From NCBI RefSeq assembly GCF_000344685.1, contig NW_006920418.1:1047714-1111713 (forward strand): a stretch of DNA of 64,000 nucleotides, in the 5' to 3' direction. Below the pieces are notes generated by a model that had not been told where the DNA came from, made no database searches, and saw only the letters and a program-made list of their open reading frames with translations. Shown here one piece after another: positions 34,841-46,694 of the stretch (positions are counted from its first letter, which is position 1; every line of letters starts with the position of its first letter). The position numbers were made by a program, and so were the translations under genes. The stretch is from Gloeophyllum trabeum ATCC 11539 (taxonomy: Eukaryota > Basidiomycota > Agaricomycetes > Gloeophyllales > Gloeophyllaceae).

Positions 34841-37800
34841 CGTGATATTGGGCGAGCAACAAGGACTCGTATTCGCTAAGAGTCTATCTATATATATTAT
34901 CGGTTAACAACTGTACCTGATGTGCATGTTTCCCCACTATCCCGGGGTTCTTGAGTGGATGTTGATCACGACGGACTTGACCACCGCGGCTTGTGCTTCT
35001 CTCATCTACGCATCTGCGTGTAAAATGGACATCATCACGTAGGAACACATGACTTATTCGTACGAGTACCATGGCACAGAGTGCGTGGAAACACGAACTG
35101 TCATAGACAAAGGAAGGACTTCCCAAATTATATTAGCCGTTATCTATGGAATCGCGAATGGAGACATTGCACCTCCGGAGTACTCGAACCCTCACGATTC
35201 AGAGCACTGACTAGAAATCCCCTGCGGCCATCTTCGGAGTGGGCCTACGCAGTCGAGAGGGGGGAATAACTATGCTCCAGATCAGAGCAGGTTAGCTCGA
35301 GGATCACATTCAGCACATGGAATGTCATTGGGACACCCAAGTATAATGCAATCAAAGTGAAATCCGGGAAGAGCTGCATGCATTGGCATGACCGTCTGAG
35401 TCCTCCATTCGCTGTCTTCGAACCAAGAGGTCATTGGGTTGGCAAGAGAGAGATCGTTGTCAGGATGCTCCTGCTTGTGGGCGAGTGTCACTGTGGTCAG
35501 CTAGACCCTGACCATCGAGGAAAGTACGGCACGCGTCTTCTCCACTGTTCCCTGCGGACGGGATCTCGCCGCACCGTCTTCGCAAATAGAGCGGCGTTAG
35601 GGGGGCGTTTGAGATCTGCCTATTCTGCATCTCTGGCAGATTAGTGTCACCAGATTATCTCCGTGTAGTTGACATAGGGTCCGTAATGCAGTGCAGCATC
35701 GCGATTCCAATCGTCGAGCCTGTTCTTCTAGGATGCGGGATGACAGCGGTAGCAGTAGGCGAGGTGAAGTCCACATCGTGGGGTTGTAAAACTAGCTGAA
35801 CGTTCGTTTATCATGATCCTAGGTTAAATGGGCTTGATGAAGTATGGGCACGTCTTGCAAGAACAGTAAATAAGGCATGACCACTTGGATAGAGCATCCC
35901 CAGGGGGGAGGCCAGGGAGCGAGCGAACCTGCATCGCGCATAGGGTTTACTGAGTTTATAGAACCAATGGCGACCATATCGTCATAGTTGACCAACTCTA
36001 TTCCACAAGCAACCTCACCTGGATCGCCCATAGCCAGACGGTATGTGAGTGAGTGGAGTTCACGCCGTGAGGCAGCGTCCGATTCCCCCAAACATGGAAG
36101 TTATTATCTCGGATTTTATCCTGACCATTGGCTTTAGACCCTATGCAAAAAAAATCGTCTGAAGATCCCCAGTTATCATAGTGAGAAGAAGTACGGACGA
36201 GTACGGACAGACACAGTATTGCAAGTGTCTTTGAAGCTTGGATAAGGCCATTTAAACATATACCATCCGAGGAACGCATTCCAGGGCAGGATCCATTGGG
36301 AGAGCCAGCGAATTGAGGGAATATATAACCGGATCGGCGTTATAGAATCAAATGAGACCTAAGTACCAGTCACTGAGCTGACCGCGACTGTCCGATGCGA
36401 TGCGACGACGTCGACAACTCGATTCAATCCGATTCCGACGAGGTGGTGGCACGTGGGTTCCACGTGAACGCCGGCCCTAAAGTTGCCGGAGCTTCAAAAG
36501 TCGAAAACTTCCTTGAACGCGACCTCCACTGGCAAGCGATGTCCACGATGTTGGTATCTGGATAGGATGCTCTGGTGAGTAGTCGTTTCGTGTCCTTTCG
36601 ACATGATGCCATGTATTAGCTTCCGAGTGTTCCGTCAAACCTAGACGGTCTACACGCATGTGGTCTATCTTGTCATAGTTACACTGATCGGTTTCCGTCA
36701 AGTCCCATGCCTGTCCGTATTCTAACCCCTCTCAATTCCTAGGTGTCCCTTTATAGCTAGTATCTGGGTATCATGGTTTGGAAGGGCTTTAGGGTGACCT
36801 TGTAAGGTGCGCTCCTCATCATCTTTATGTCTGCGACAGTCTCTCGATTCTCTCCCGAGATGATCCAAACAATTCAAACTAGAGTATCTGAGTGCCCGTA
36901 TGGGCTCGATGCTTTACCTTCTGTCAATCCACTGAATAATCTACATCCGTCATGTTGTCGCGAACTATATCTGATCCCCGTTCTAGGTAGCGAAGTCTGG
37001 TGTCATCTCTGGCCGAGTGAGGTCATTGAGACGTGGTGAGTACGAGTCCGTTATATTTCTAGGATGTTACCAATGGAGTTACCGCCTGATTCGTGCTTTA
37101 CGGCACGAGTTGACGACAAATCCAAGGCTGTTTTATTTTTCTGAGCTTCTCTTGTCGTGTCTCATCGCATTATTGCTCACCTCTTCTAACAGGATCACGT
37201 CCCATAACTCGTTATCTTCCTACGAGGTTCTAGGCTGGTCTTGAGCTATCCACAGTGAGTCTTACGCCTGTCCCCTGTAATTTCTATGATGCTTTATCAC
37301 GACGGTCTTCGTATCATTGCTGCCGAAAATGCCCGCCACAGCTCAATTTCTCGGGCAACCCCATCTGAATAGTCCATTGCTGGAACTGCTTTGTCTTATC
37401 GAGGCTGACTGTAATTCACAGGTGACGCGGGAGCACGCCACCGGTGGTCGGCTGTATATAGAGCCACAATGAGCGATAGTTAGGGGGGTATCTGAGGCGC
37501 TGTGTGCTTGAGGTTAGTCCGAGTCGCATGATGTTGTCGATCTTCTTTTGCGATGAATAGAGTAAAATTCATCAACTAGAAGCTGTTCCTGAGCTTCGAC
37601 AGTGATTGTAACTAATATTGATCTGATTTTATACGTTTTCAACATCTGTATCTCCTTCAGATGGCTGACTTGTTGTCTTTGAAGGTATCGGCCGTGATTC
37701 ATTCCTCAAACGTCAGTGCCTTGCTCGGCAGGAATATGAGGCGGTCATATTCCTTCTTTTGTGTGTGTTAGTCTCAGGAGAGTGGTCGTTACCCGTGGGG

Positions 37801-38201
37801 TCTAGCCTACTTCGTGGAGATCTAGGTATTGGGCCTTCTGTAGATATGTGATGCTACACTCGAGTTGAATCCACTGTGATCGCCTCTAATTCCCATCTGC
37901 CAGCCCGCACGCCTGAGGTGACAATCGCATGTGTGCAACGGGTTGGAGATACCATTATCTTGGACTCCTTCCACGATTTGTGCTACCGAACGGCAGGCGC
38001 AGTAATGGCTCGACGGTCCCCATATGATATACCTATCAATGTAACTTTATTGTCCTCTAGTACATCCTAATAGTCGAATCAATTGCACGGATGTACAGTT
38101 ACATTCCGACAAGGAAAGGAGAGAGAAAGACGCCGATACCACTGCAGATGAATGAACGCTCGCGCTACCTGGATAATATATAATCCAAGGTTCAACCACA
38201 T
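34841..38201. other. 3.4 kb gene-poor stretch
   Basis: No firmly supported gene. A minus-strand frame (35819-36091) contains GDPGEVACGIELVNYDDMVA, which resembles the start of a double-psi beta-barrel (expansin-like) domain. The rest of that fold is not found, so it is at best a relic or a partial read. Plus-strand frames at 36827 and 37017 have no recognisable relatives. Confidence 0.4.
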
Positions 38202-38891
38202 TCAAACGTCTGTGCTAGTAGTAACATATGCAGTACCAGTGCTGAAGACGCTGCTGTTATTGACACCGCTGGAATTCAAGACATTGGTGTTGGGAGCACT
38301 GGAAGACGGAGTAGTACTGCACGAGCAGACACCGGAAGACGAGGTGCTCGACACGGCGGTCGGAAGCGCCACCATCTGAGTCCAGATCATGGTCGTAGGA
38401 AGCACGGTCTTGTAAGGAGAGGATGCCATTGTGGTCTGGTAGGATAATGTGAGAGTGTATGTCGAGGAGGACACCGTGTTGTTACCGCCGGCACCCGAGC
38501 TGCTAGGAGTAGCGCTGGACGCGGGAGTGAAGGGGCAGCTGCATATCGACCCTGTGGCATCACCGGAAGAGACTGGAAGAGCGGGCGACTCAGTCCATAC
38601 GATGGTGGTGGGCAGCACGGTCAAGTATGGTGACGTGCTCAAAAGCGTTTCGAAATATTCTGTATCCGTGTACGTAGACAGCGTTGTCGCGACCCTCACA
38701 GGGCTAGCATTCGATACGTTCCTGGTGTAATTGCCGCCATCGGAACTGCTTGGTCCAGGCTAGCCGACAATCGAACAATCAAATCAGCGAGATGACAAGA
38801 GGAAGAGAAGTAAGCGGACCGATCTACTCACAGGTGCTGCAGCGACTATGGCGATGGAGACTGTGATAACGGCGAAGGGCTCCAGATACAT
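38202..38891 (-). CDS. Secreted Ser/Thr-rich wall or surface protein
   Basis: Two exons (38832-38891 and 38202-38759) close to 205 residues. Exon 1 exactly encodes a signal peptide (MYLEPFAVITVSIAIVAAAP). The mature part is Ser/Thr/Pro-rich with N-glycosylation sequons (NYT, NVS). It carries two copies of a roughly 75-residue unit with the core SPYxTVLPTTxxWTxxxALP, each followed by a Cys pair (SICSCP and GVCSCS). This looks like a glycosylated cell-surface protein. No GPI signal is evident at the C-terminus (FSTGTAYVTTSTDV). I know no function for this repeat. Confidence 0.7.
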
Positions 38892-41034
38892 CGGATACAA
38901 TGGTCTGCGAGACGGGTAACGAAAATGGTATATGCTCTGAAGGAGTGATATTCGGCACCTGAAGGGACTTCGTACACAATTTGTTCGTCAATGCCAGCCC
39001 CCTCGGATATTTATATGCTTAGATCAAGATGCAAGGATGTCAGTAAATGCCACTGACGAACAAATGAAATCTCATTTAAAAAGCGTCTCGGGGTTGCGTC
39101 GGTAAGCAGTCCAGCCTAGAGAAAGCGCATTACTCACAATAGAATGTAGTCAGAGGAGATGGTGGCGTGATGCGCCGCAGAATGCATGTTCATGTGGAGG
39201 CGCAAGACTGAGCGCAAGACAGTCCAGCGCGACATAGGAACAGGCCCCGCAAGCAACTCCGGGTAAGCGCTTTGAGGCACTGCCTGGGTTACACCGTGTC
39301 AAACAGCCCCCCTCTCGAGCGCAAGGCGCGGTATGAGATGCAGAGCTCTATTTTGGATCAGTGAAGAGAGAGTAAGCAATGTAAATCTGGGAGTAACGTC
39401 CCATTGGGGACTTCTTCGCGAACCGTGCCAAGGGTCAGAGATTAAGTTGCGATCCGATCTCAGCACTGTCTTGAAAGCTCCACCGGGCGGGCTTGTACTT
39501 CTCAGCGCTGGTCAAAAGTGAGGAGACCAAGCAGCACGTAGCGGCGATGAACTGGCCGCGTCAGGCGCTAGTACAAGCTACAAATTTGCCCGTAGCAACC
39601 CCATAAACTTGAACACCTACTACTTCCTAGTCCGTAGAAGTTTGTTTCCGGGGTGGGTCAACAGTAGCCCAAGCGCATATGCTCTGCCACTGCTGATGGA
39701 CTAATAGAGTAGTATGATCGACGCCCGCACCTGCCGATATACCAACAGGTTGGGATCGAGTGACTCAGTAACTGCGCAATGGTCCAGCGAAAAAGTGGAG
39801 CCGGCCTATGGTCAGCATCTTGACTTGGATGAAGTTTAGTATGAAATGGCACTCGGTACCGCAGAGACCGCTAAAGGAAGTGGCTGCTGGTCGCAGTGAT
39901 ATTTTGCGATAGATCAAAGCAGAGCAAGGTAGTGCAGAGAACATCCTGAGCAATGTTACGGGAGCAGTGCAGACTCGATTCTCGGAGTCTTTTGGCGGCG
40001 CATCAACTTGGACGCGAGCGTGACGGCGAATCACGGAGCAGGATCGCTTGTCAAGTTTGAGTTGCCCTTCCATGCTCAGTATCGTGATGGTTGGCTGTTC
40101 CCAACGTTTATGCCCTCAGGAATGCCTCTCCTGGTTGAATGTGAGCACTTTCTTGGCATTAAGGAGGACATGAGTCCAATATTCCAAGTCGGATGTGATT
40201 AGCCTAAAACAGCCGGCCGACAGCGACAGCGGCGTACGGTGACCATCACTACTTGTTGAATACTACCAACTCTTCGCGGCCTCTCCTAGTACTATAAGGG
40301 AGCCCTACACCGTCATCGGACATATGTGGACGTTCTTGTCGCAACACTGTGGTTCTATCAAGCATATTCACGCAGTGCCGACTCGGATGTGCCTCAAGCA
40401 AAGCCAGTCACGAAACCGCCATCAGTATTGCTGGAATACTTCGCTTATTGGGTGGTGTGTCTTCCTAATCCTGTCTAGCATGCCATGTAACCCACTCAAA
40501 TTTCAGATCTCGGATCCACCCTCGACAGCCCAAGGACTGTCCCCGAAGTGCAAGGGGCTGAGACTTGACGCGGTGCATACATAGCAACAGACTATACACA
40601 AGTTTACATGCTGCGTCTCATGCTAGAATGCAACATCGAATTGAAGGGCCGAGTATTCCTTTTGAGGAGGAGTGCCGATGTCCCACCTGGGATCGATTCC
40701 AGAGACTGCTGGACGGCGTCATCTATCGAGTCAGAGAGGTGGAATGTTGGTGGCATGTCGCCACGATCATTTGTCTAGTCGACCTAACCATCCATTCCGC
40801 CAGTGGCACACGTCGCCCATGGTCCCCGCCTTGATAAATCACGTCGGAGCCCTCTGGGTATTGAAATCCCGTATCGCCACCAGGATACCTAACCCAGATT
40901 TTACATAGGAATACTATCTTCGAAGAAGGGGTATATAACGACTGTACGCCGAAGAGTTCATCTCTCTACACTTCTCATTCTTGAGGGTCTGCACCCTGAC
41001 CATACTCTCCTTTGATATATAGGTTACGCTTGCT
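38892..41034. other. Intergenic region upstream of laccase
   Basis: About 2.1 kb with no recognisable gene. The proximal end is the laccase promoter. Confidence 0.45.
40931..40940 (+). promoter_or_regulatory. Laccase TATA box
   Basis: gtatataacg lies about 100 bp before the laccase start codon, the spacing expected for a fungal TATA promoter with a short leader. Confidence 0.6.
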
Positions 41035-43896
41035 ATGTCTCCTGCCTTCGTCCTGTCCAGACTCGCATTGCCCTGTCTCGTTGTCGGGGCCTATGCACAG
41101 AATTTCATCGGTCCAGTCGGAGATTTATTTGTCACCAATAAAGTCATCGCGCCGGATGGTTATCCTCGTTCGTGAGTGATGAGAGGAATCTTCGCTTGTC
41201 GTCGCTCACGCATCTCACAGAGCTGTCGTTGTTGACGGCCAATACCCCGCTCCGTTGATCAAGGCAAACAAAGTATAGCAGACACGACACTCAGATCTCA
41301 TTCCTTGCACTCACACAGCGATCATGCAGGGGGACCGCTTCCAATTCAACGTACACGATCTGCTTACTGATAACACTATGGAGCGTGCTTTGACTATCGT
41401 GAGCTCTCATTCACCCCCCCCTACTGTTCGCAAGTTTGACCGTAGTCTAGCATTGGCATGGGTTATACCAGAAGAAGACCAACTGGGCAGACGGAGTTGC
41501 TTTCGTGACACAATGTCCTCTTGTTCCAGGTGAATCGTTTCTGTACGATTTCACTCCCTCAGGACAGGCGGGCACCTTCTGGTACCATTCTCACTTTTCG
41601 GAACAATACTGCGATGGATTGAGAGGTCCAATGGTAATATACGACCCCGACGATCCCTTCAAAGATATGTATGACGTGGATGATGGTCCGTGTTAAAGTG
41701 TCTGATCACTACGTCCCCGCTCACGCTCGGCTTCTCCAGAGAGCACCGTCCTTACTATCTCCGATTGGTACGGCTTTGCATCTGCTCTATCGGGATTCGG
41801 GATGCAATAAGGATTGACATGACCTTGATCTAGGCAACACCTGCCGACATCCCAACTAGCGGAGTTCCCGTAAGTGGATCACGCCGTATAACCAAGTATA
41901 CCATCTGATACATCTCATTTAGTCTTAACATTAGCTCGACCTTAATCAATGGCAAGGGAAGATATATCGGTGGACCGCAGGCTGACTTGGCGATCATAAC
42001 GGTTGAGAAGGGAAAGCGGTTAGTCACAGCGCAAGCGTACAATGCGTGTTCACGTCATTTCGGAGCTTTAGGTATCGCATGCGTTTGGTATCCATATCCT
42101 GCGACCCTAACTTCATCGTGTGGATTGATGGCCACAATATGACTGTCATCGAGGCCGACGGTGTCGATCACGAGCCGGTGACCGTCGGCTCCCTTCAGAT
42201 ATTTGCCGGTGAGTTGATACGAGAGTAGTGCTAGCCGTTTGTCTGACGTACGTTCGTATCCCTTTGAAGGACAACGCTACTCATTCATTGTAAGAGAAAT
42301 CAACACTCATCTGGCAGGTTTCTGATATCAGCATAGCTTGATGCTAACCAACCGATCGGCAATTATTGTGAGTAACCGTGTACCGTTTATCATTCCTATC
42401 CCATGTTTATATTGTGTTCACAGGGATAAGATCGCAGACTGGACCTAATGTTCCGGGGATCGTAGGTGTGGATGGAGGCGTCAACTCCGCCATCTTGAGA
42501 TATATCGGAGCGGACGACTTGGAACCTAATGACACCAAGAGTGTTTACACAAATCTTCTGAATGAGACACAGCTTCACGTATGTTTCTTCGCACCCCTAC
42601 CAAATCTTCCAGTCACTCACAGGTTTGTAGCCTCTTGTCAATCCCGAAGCCGTAAGTGATTCTGGACAACCTTCTCGCACAGTACCCAATATGACTCGAT
42701 ACAGCCCGGTAACCCCTGGCCTGGAGGGGCTGACGTGACCATCAACCTTCCTGCTGAAGTGGTAGGTGTCTTCGCGTGATACCTCATTCTTGCGCTGGCG
42801 GTCTGTTGACGTGTTGCTGGTATTCTCCACCTAGCTTCTCTCCCAAACTAATCCGCCCATCGGTAACTGGAGCCTTGGCGGTGAGATATACCAGTCTCCC
42901 ACAATCCCGATTCTCCTACAGATATTGAACGGCGTACCTCCTCAAAACCTCCTGCCCAACGGGAGTGTTTACACCCTACCCCCTAACAAAGGTAAGGTTG
43001 TCCGCCCGAACTCATTGGTGCATTGACTGACCCACGGCAGTCATCGAAGTATCCTTCCCCATGATTAATTTGCTTGGCTCTCCGGTAAGCTGTAGCAGTG
43101 CTTGAGAAGCTACGAATACTGACGACACGATTGATTGCCCAGCATCCTATGCATCTGCACGGTGTAAGGCTTGGTGGCATTCCCTCACGTTATATCTCTA
43201 ACTCGGGTGCTAGCACACGTTTTCTGTCATCCGTAGTGCGGGTACAGGCCCCGACGGCTACAACTTCAAGGTGAGTTTGTATTGATTCTGGCGTCATGTA
43301 GACTAATGTTCCCTGCTGACAGAACCCCGTCCGTGAGTAATACGGACAATGGACGTAAAAGTCATTTCATACTAATGTCCTCGCAGGGCGTGATGTCGTC
43401 TCCATAGGCAAGCAAGGCTTTCCTTCAGATCCCGGACTACATTGATATGCATCACAGGAGACACCACCGGTGACAACGTAACGATCCGCTTCGTGACGGA
43501 CAACGCAGGCCCCTGGTTCCTGCATTGGTATGATTCCACACACTCTTCATTCTTTCAGACCTTGACGTGGCTCATCGTAGCCACATTGACTACCATCTGA
43601 ACGCGTAAGTCCTAATAAGAACCAAACTTCTGACGAGACCATGATGCCCTTCCAGCGGGTTCGCGGCCATAATGGCTGAAGATGTGCCCGACGTCCCAGA
43701 CGTCGACACGCCCGTCCCTCGTGCGTATCTCTGTTTCCATCCGCGCTTAACTCTTGTTGACCTTGACTGTGCACTTTCAGCCGGATGGGACCTGCTGTGC
43801 CCCGCCTACAACGCCTTCGCCGGGCTCGAGCCGTGCATCGGCAACCAGTGCGCCAAGAACGGCAGCTATGGACCCATGGGCCACCGCAGGTTATAG
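41035..43896 (+). CDS. Laccase (multicopper oxidase)
   Basis: A signal peptide (MSPAFVLSR...GAYA) is followed by [18 protein letters not shown]. Nearly 20 short exons give about 510-520 residues. All four copper signature regions are present: [15 protein letters not shown] (L1), [19 protein letters not shown] (L2), HPMHLHGHTF (L3) and [18 protein letters not shown] (L4). Laccase oxidises phenols with O2 to water outside the cell and acts in lignin modification, pigment formation or detoxification. The residue ten positions after the L4 Cys is Phe, a class linked with high redox potential. L4 reads HCHIDYH where Trp is usual before the last His. One intron (after the Ile codon near 43410) uses a GC donor. 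The junctions around 41770-41880 are uncertain. Confidence 0.92.
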
Positions 43897-44573
43897 AGCC
43901 CTCTCCACGCGATGCGAAGATCCAGGACTTTTCCCCGCTCCATCCTTGCCTTATCTTATTCCTTTTTCGGTACTACTCGGTAACTGCATAGACACTTTAT
44001 ACTCTCTTACGTCGCTTCGTTAACTGCCGCACACGATGTTTATCTTTATCCGCAATGCTCAATCTAAGCACCTTTTCGCTGTTATCCTCGCACGCAGTTG
44101 CGTCTCTGGACAGCAGCAGAGGACTCAAGGAAACATCATGGGGCCGACGTCCACCAGGAGAGGAACAGTCTCTTTTCTTATGCCGCGGCATGGGCGTGGC
44201 GACACAGAATGAATCCTGCGACTCCTGACGAGCCAGTTGATTCTAATTATGCGACACTAATGTTACAAGCTAAACTAACGATACACGGATAATAATGCGT
44301 CGCATACAAGTGTGATGATGGGTCTACATCCCCGATCTCATGCAACCCTGGGAACGTCGTGAGATATCCTGTCACAATCATACAGGTGCGTCGTTCCTCG
44401 TCGACCGCGAGAGGGATCTGTCCCTGCCGCTGCCAATGGCACTCGTTACGCGCGCCACAGGATCGGCGGGCGACTTCTCGGGCATGGTCGTGTCCTGGTC
44501 AGGGTTGAGCTCCCAGTATCCGTAACTGCGGGGTGCTATCAGAGGCCGGCACATGCACAAGGGAGGAACAGTC
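43897..44573. other. Intergenic region between laccase and aquaporin 3' ends
   Basis: No gene seen; convergent 3' flanks. Confidence 0.45.
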
Positions 44574-45511
44574 TCACTGTTTCAGGAGTGCGTAGAAGCC
44601 GGCGCCCAGCAAAGAGCCGATGAAAGGACCGAGCCAGTACTGAATGAGAGTGGGATATGAGGAATATTCTGCACAGGAAGCAGGGAGACTTACGATCCAA
44701 TGTTTGTGAAAGGGGAAACCGGTTACGACAGCAGGCCCGAAGGACCGGGCGGTGTTGGTGGCGGCACCGGTGTAGAAAACGGCAAACCTAACATGTGAGG
44801 AGTGAGGTCGTGTAAGTGATGGCTAGGCAGCTGACTTACAAGTGGCCCGCGAACAAGGTGAGGCCTATTCCGATCTGCACACCAAAGATGAGAACCGGAC
44901 GGATATGGTAGCGGCTGTCCTTACGGGTGCAAACGGCGTTGCTTGGTGCTTCTCGGCAGCCAACATGAGCACGGCGAGGACCAGCGCGGCCGTGATGAAA
45001 GCCTCGATAAAGACACCTTGCGCGGCGTTCACGCCGGTCTGCAGGAACGTGCTATGGGACACCAGATGAGTCGAGGGGCGTTACCGGGCGAACACAACAC
45101 TGACTTTGCGGAGAGCGGACCGGGAGTGAGGGCGAGCACCAGCGCAGCCGCGGCGATCCCGCCGAGCAGCTGCGCGATGCAATAGAGAACAAAGCGGACG
45201 GGGCCGATCACGCCCACGAGCAGCAGCGCCAGGCTGACGTTGGGGTTGAAGAGGCCGCCGGTGACGCGGTAGAAGAGCCAGGCGGCGACGGTGAGGCTGA
45301 AGCCCATGCACAGGGAGATGTACATGACGAGCTGGATGTTGGACGCGGAGGTGCTGGACGCGGTCTCGCCCGTGACGGCCTGGATGCCGCCGAGCCCGAG
45401 GAGGAGGAAGAAGGTGGTGCCGACGAACTCGATGAAGGCGGCGATGCAGTCTGCGCGCAGCGTGTCGAAGAGGCCCGGCCGCGTTGTTTGTGTTCTCGAG
45501 CGCCACGCCAT
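44574..45511 (-). CDS. Aquaporin / aquaglyceroporin-like channel
   Basis: Five exons (45105-45511, 44925-45051, 44840-44874, 44694-44787, 44574-44639) close to 242 residues. Six membrane segments and two pore loops of the MIP family are visible: [35 protein letters not shown] (loop B), [18 protein letters not shown] and [19 protein letters not shown] (loop E). Both signature NPA motifs are altered, to NPN and NTA. The Arg of the selectivity filter (NTAR) is kept. Such variants occur in basidiomycete channels, and substrate cannot be told from sequence. The frame is open upstream of 45511 but that part looks non-coding. The 35-nt third exon is notable. Confidence 0.88.
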
Positions 45512-46694
45512 GACTGGGTAGAATAGACGGGGACGAGGGACAGGGATGGGCTGGCGGCGGTCCTTATGTCGATGGCGGGCGGCTGACGGTGCTCCCTGGG
45601 TGACGTCTACGCGGGCATCCGAGCTAGTCTGACAGTTTGATCTCGCACTGAACAATACACTCTCTGCAATGACCGCATAAGGGACGCGTCTAGTCCAGGA
45701 CAGCACGGTCAGCAGGCTAATCGACGCCCTTGGAGCACAGCGGCGGGCGTGCTGGCCTCGTCGACTACACTGCACGCGTTAAGAGCCTGCATGTTCCGGG
45801 ACTCGATGACGCCAAATCGGTGCTATCAGCGTCGACGGAGGAGTGCTGCAGGGGACTTCCGCTCCAGTGCGATTGAAAAGCGGAGCCGCCGTCCGATCTT
45901 GCAAGTGCGGAAGCTGCAGCGGGAAATCCAGACATACCGTCGCACGCAACGTCCGCATTCCAGGCCTTGTGCAACCTTCCCGAGGGAATGCGTGCGCTGA
46001 ACTCAAGGCATCGAAAGTTCCGAGCACTCCACGAGAGGGACCGAGCAAACGTGCTGCCAAAAGCGCCGAGCCGATAATCGCGTGGGCCGCTCTGATCGGA
46101 TTATCCGGACCGCACAGGAAATAGGGGCTACTGTACAGTATACTGTACATGTGGACCAATGTGGCAGGCAGTGCCGTGCCACCCTGCCATGCCAGCTCCC
46201 GGCAGTGGCAATGCCGGCTGGCAGGCCCAAAGGGCTCTGGCAGGACGTGGCAGGAAATAAAGAAAATACCAGTATTTACTTGATTTTCCCCATATCTTGG
46301 GGGGTAAGTGTGATAAAACATAGGCATATTGCTGGTATGGCCTCAGACACGCTCTCAAGGGGGATGAAATGGCATCAAATGCCCCAACAACCAATAGATT
46401 ATGGTTGGATGTCCATACCAAGTCCATACTATGGTCTACCATTGGTCTCTGATTGGTCCAGGAAATTTGTCCCACCTGCCAGGTCCCTGCCACCTGGCGA
46501 AAGTGGCAGTTGCCGGCATACCGGCAGCTGGCAGGGCTCCGGAGAGGCTGCCATCCACACTAACTGTGGTGCGGTTCTTGGGAACGACAGCAGCATGAAC
46601 GAATGTGATGAAGTGGCATGGGCCGTACTTATGTTCAGATATAATTACACAGGTCGCTACGCCGTAAATTTCAGGTCTCTTCTGACATATGAGC
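45512..46694. other. Intergenic region with palindromic repeat element
   Basis: About 1.2 kb upstream of the aquaporin and downstream of pyranose oxidase. No supported gene. It contains the 18-bp palindrome and TGGCA-rich arms described separately. Confidence 0.45.
46132..46560. repeat. Palindrome plus TGGCA/TGCCA-rich arms around an AT-richer core
   Basis: A perfect 18-base palindrome (tgtacagtatactgtaca, 46132-46149) starts the block. Two arms (about 46155-46250 and 46470-46560) are dense in TGGCA, TGCCA and GCCGGC words in both orientations. They flank a less GC-rich core with several ccaat/attgg words. This could be a decayed MITE or a foldback element. No target duplication was identified. 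Confidence 0.45.

Noticed and set aside
35150..35215. Possible tRNA on the minus strand (T-loop-like ggttcgag)
   Set aside because: The arms around it do not form a T stem or cloverleaf.
35819..36279. Expansin-like (double-psi beta-barrel) gene
   Set aside because: Only one short segment resembles the domain; no signal peptide, downstream strands or closing frame could be assembled.
45840..46330. Long overlapping frames upstream of the aquaporin
   Set aside because: No family resemblance, and they conflict with each other on both strands in a GC-rich promoter region.
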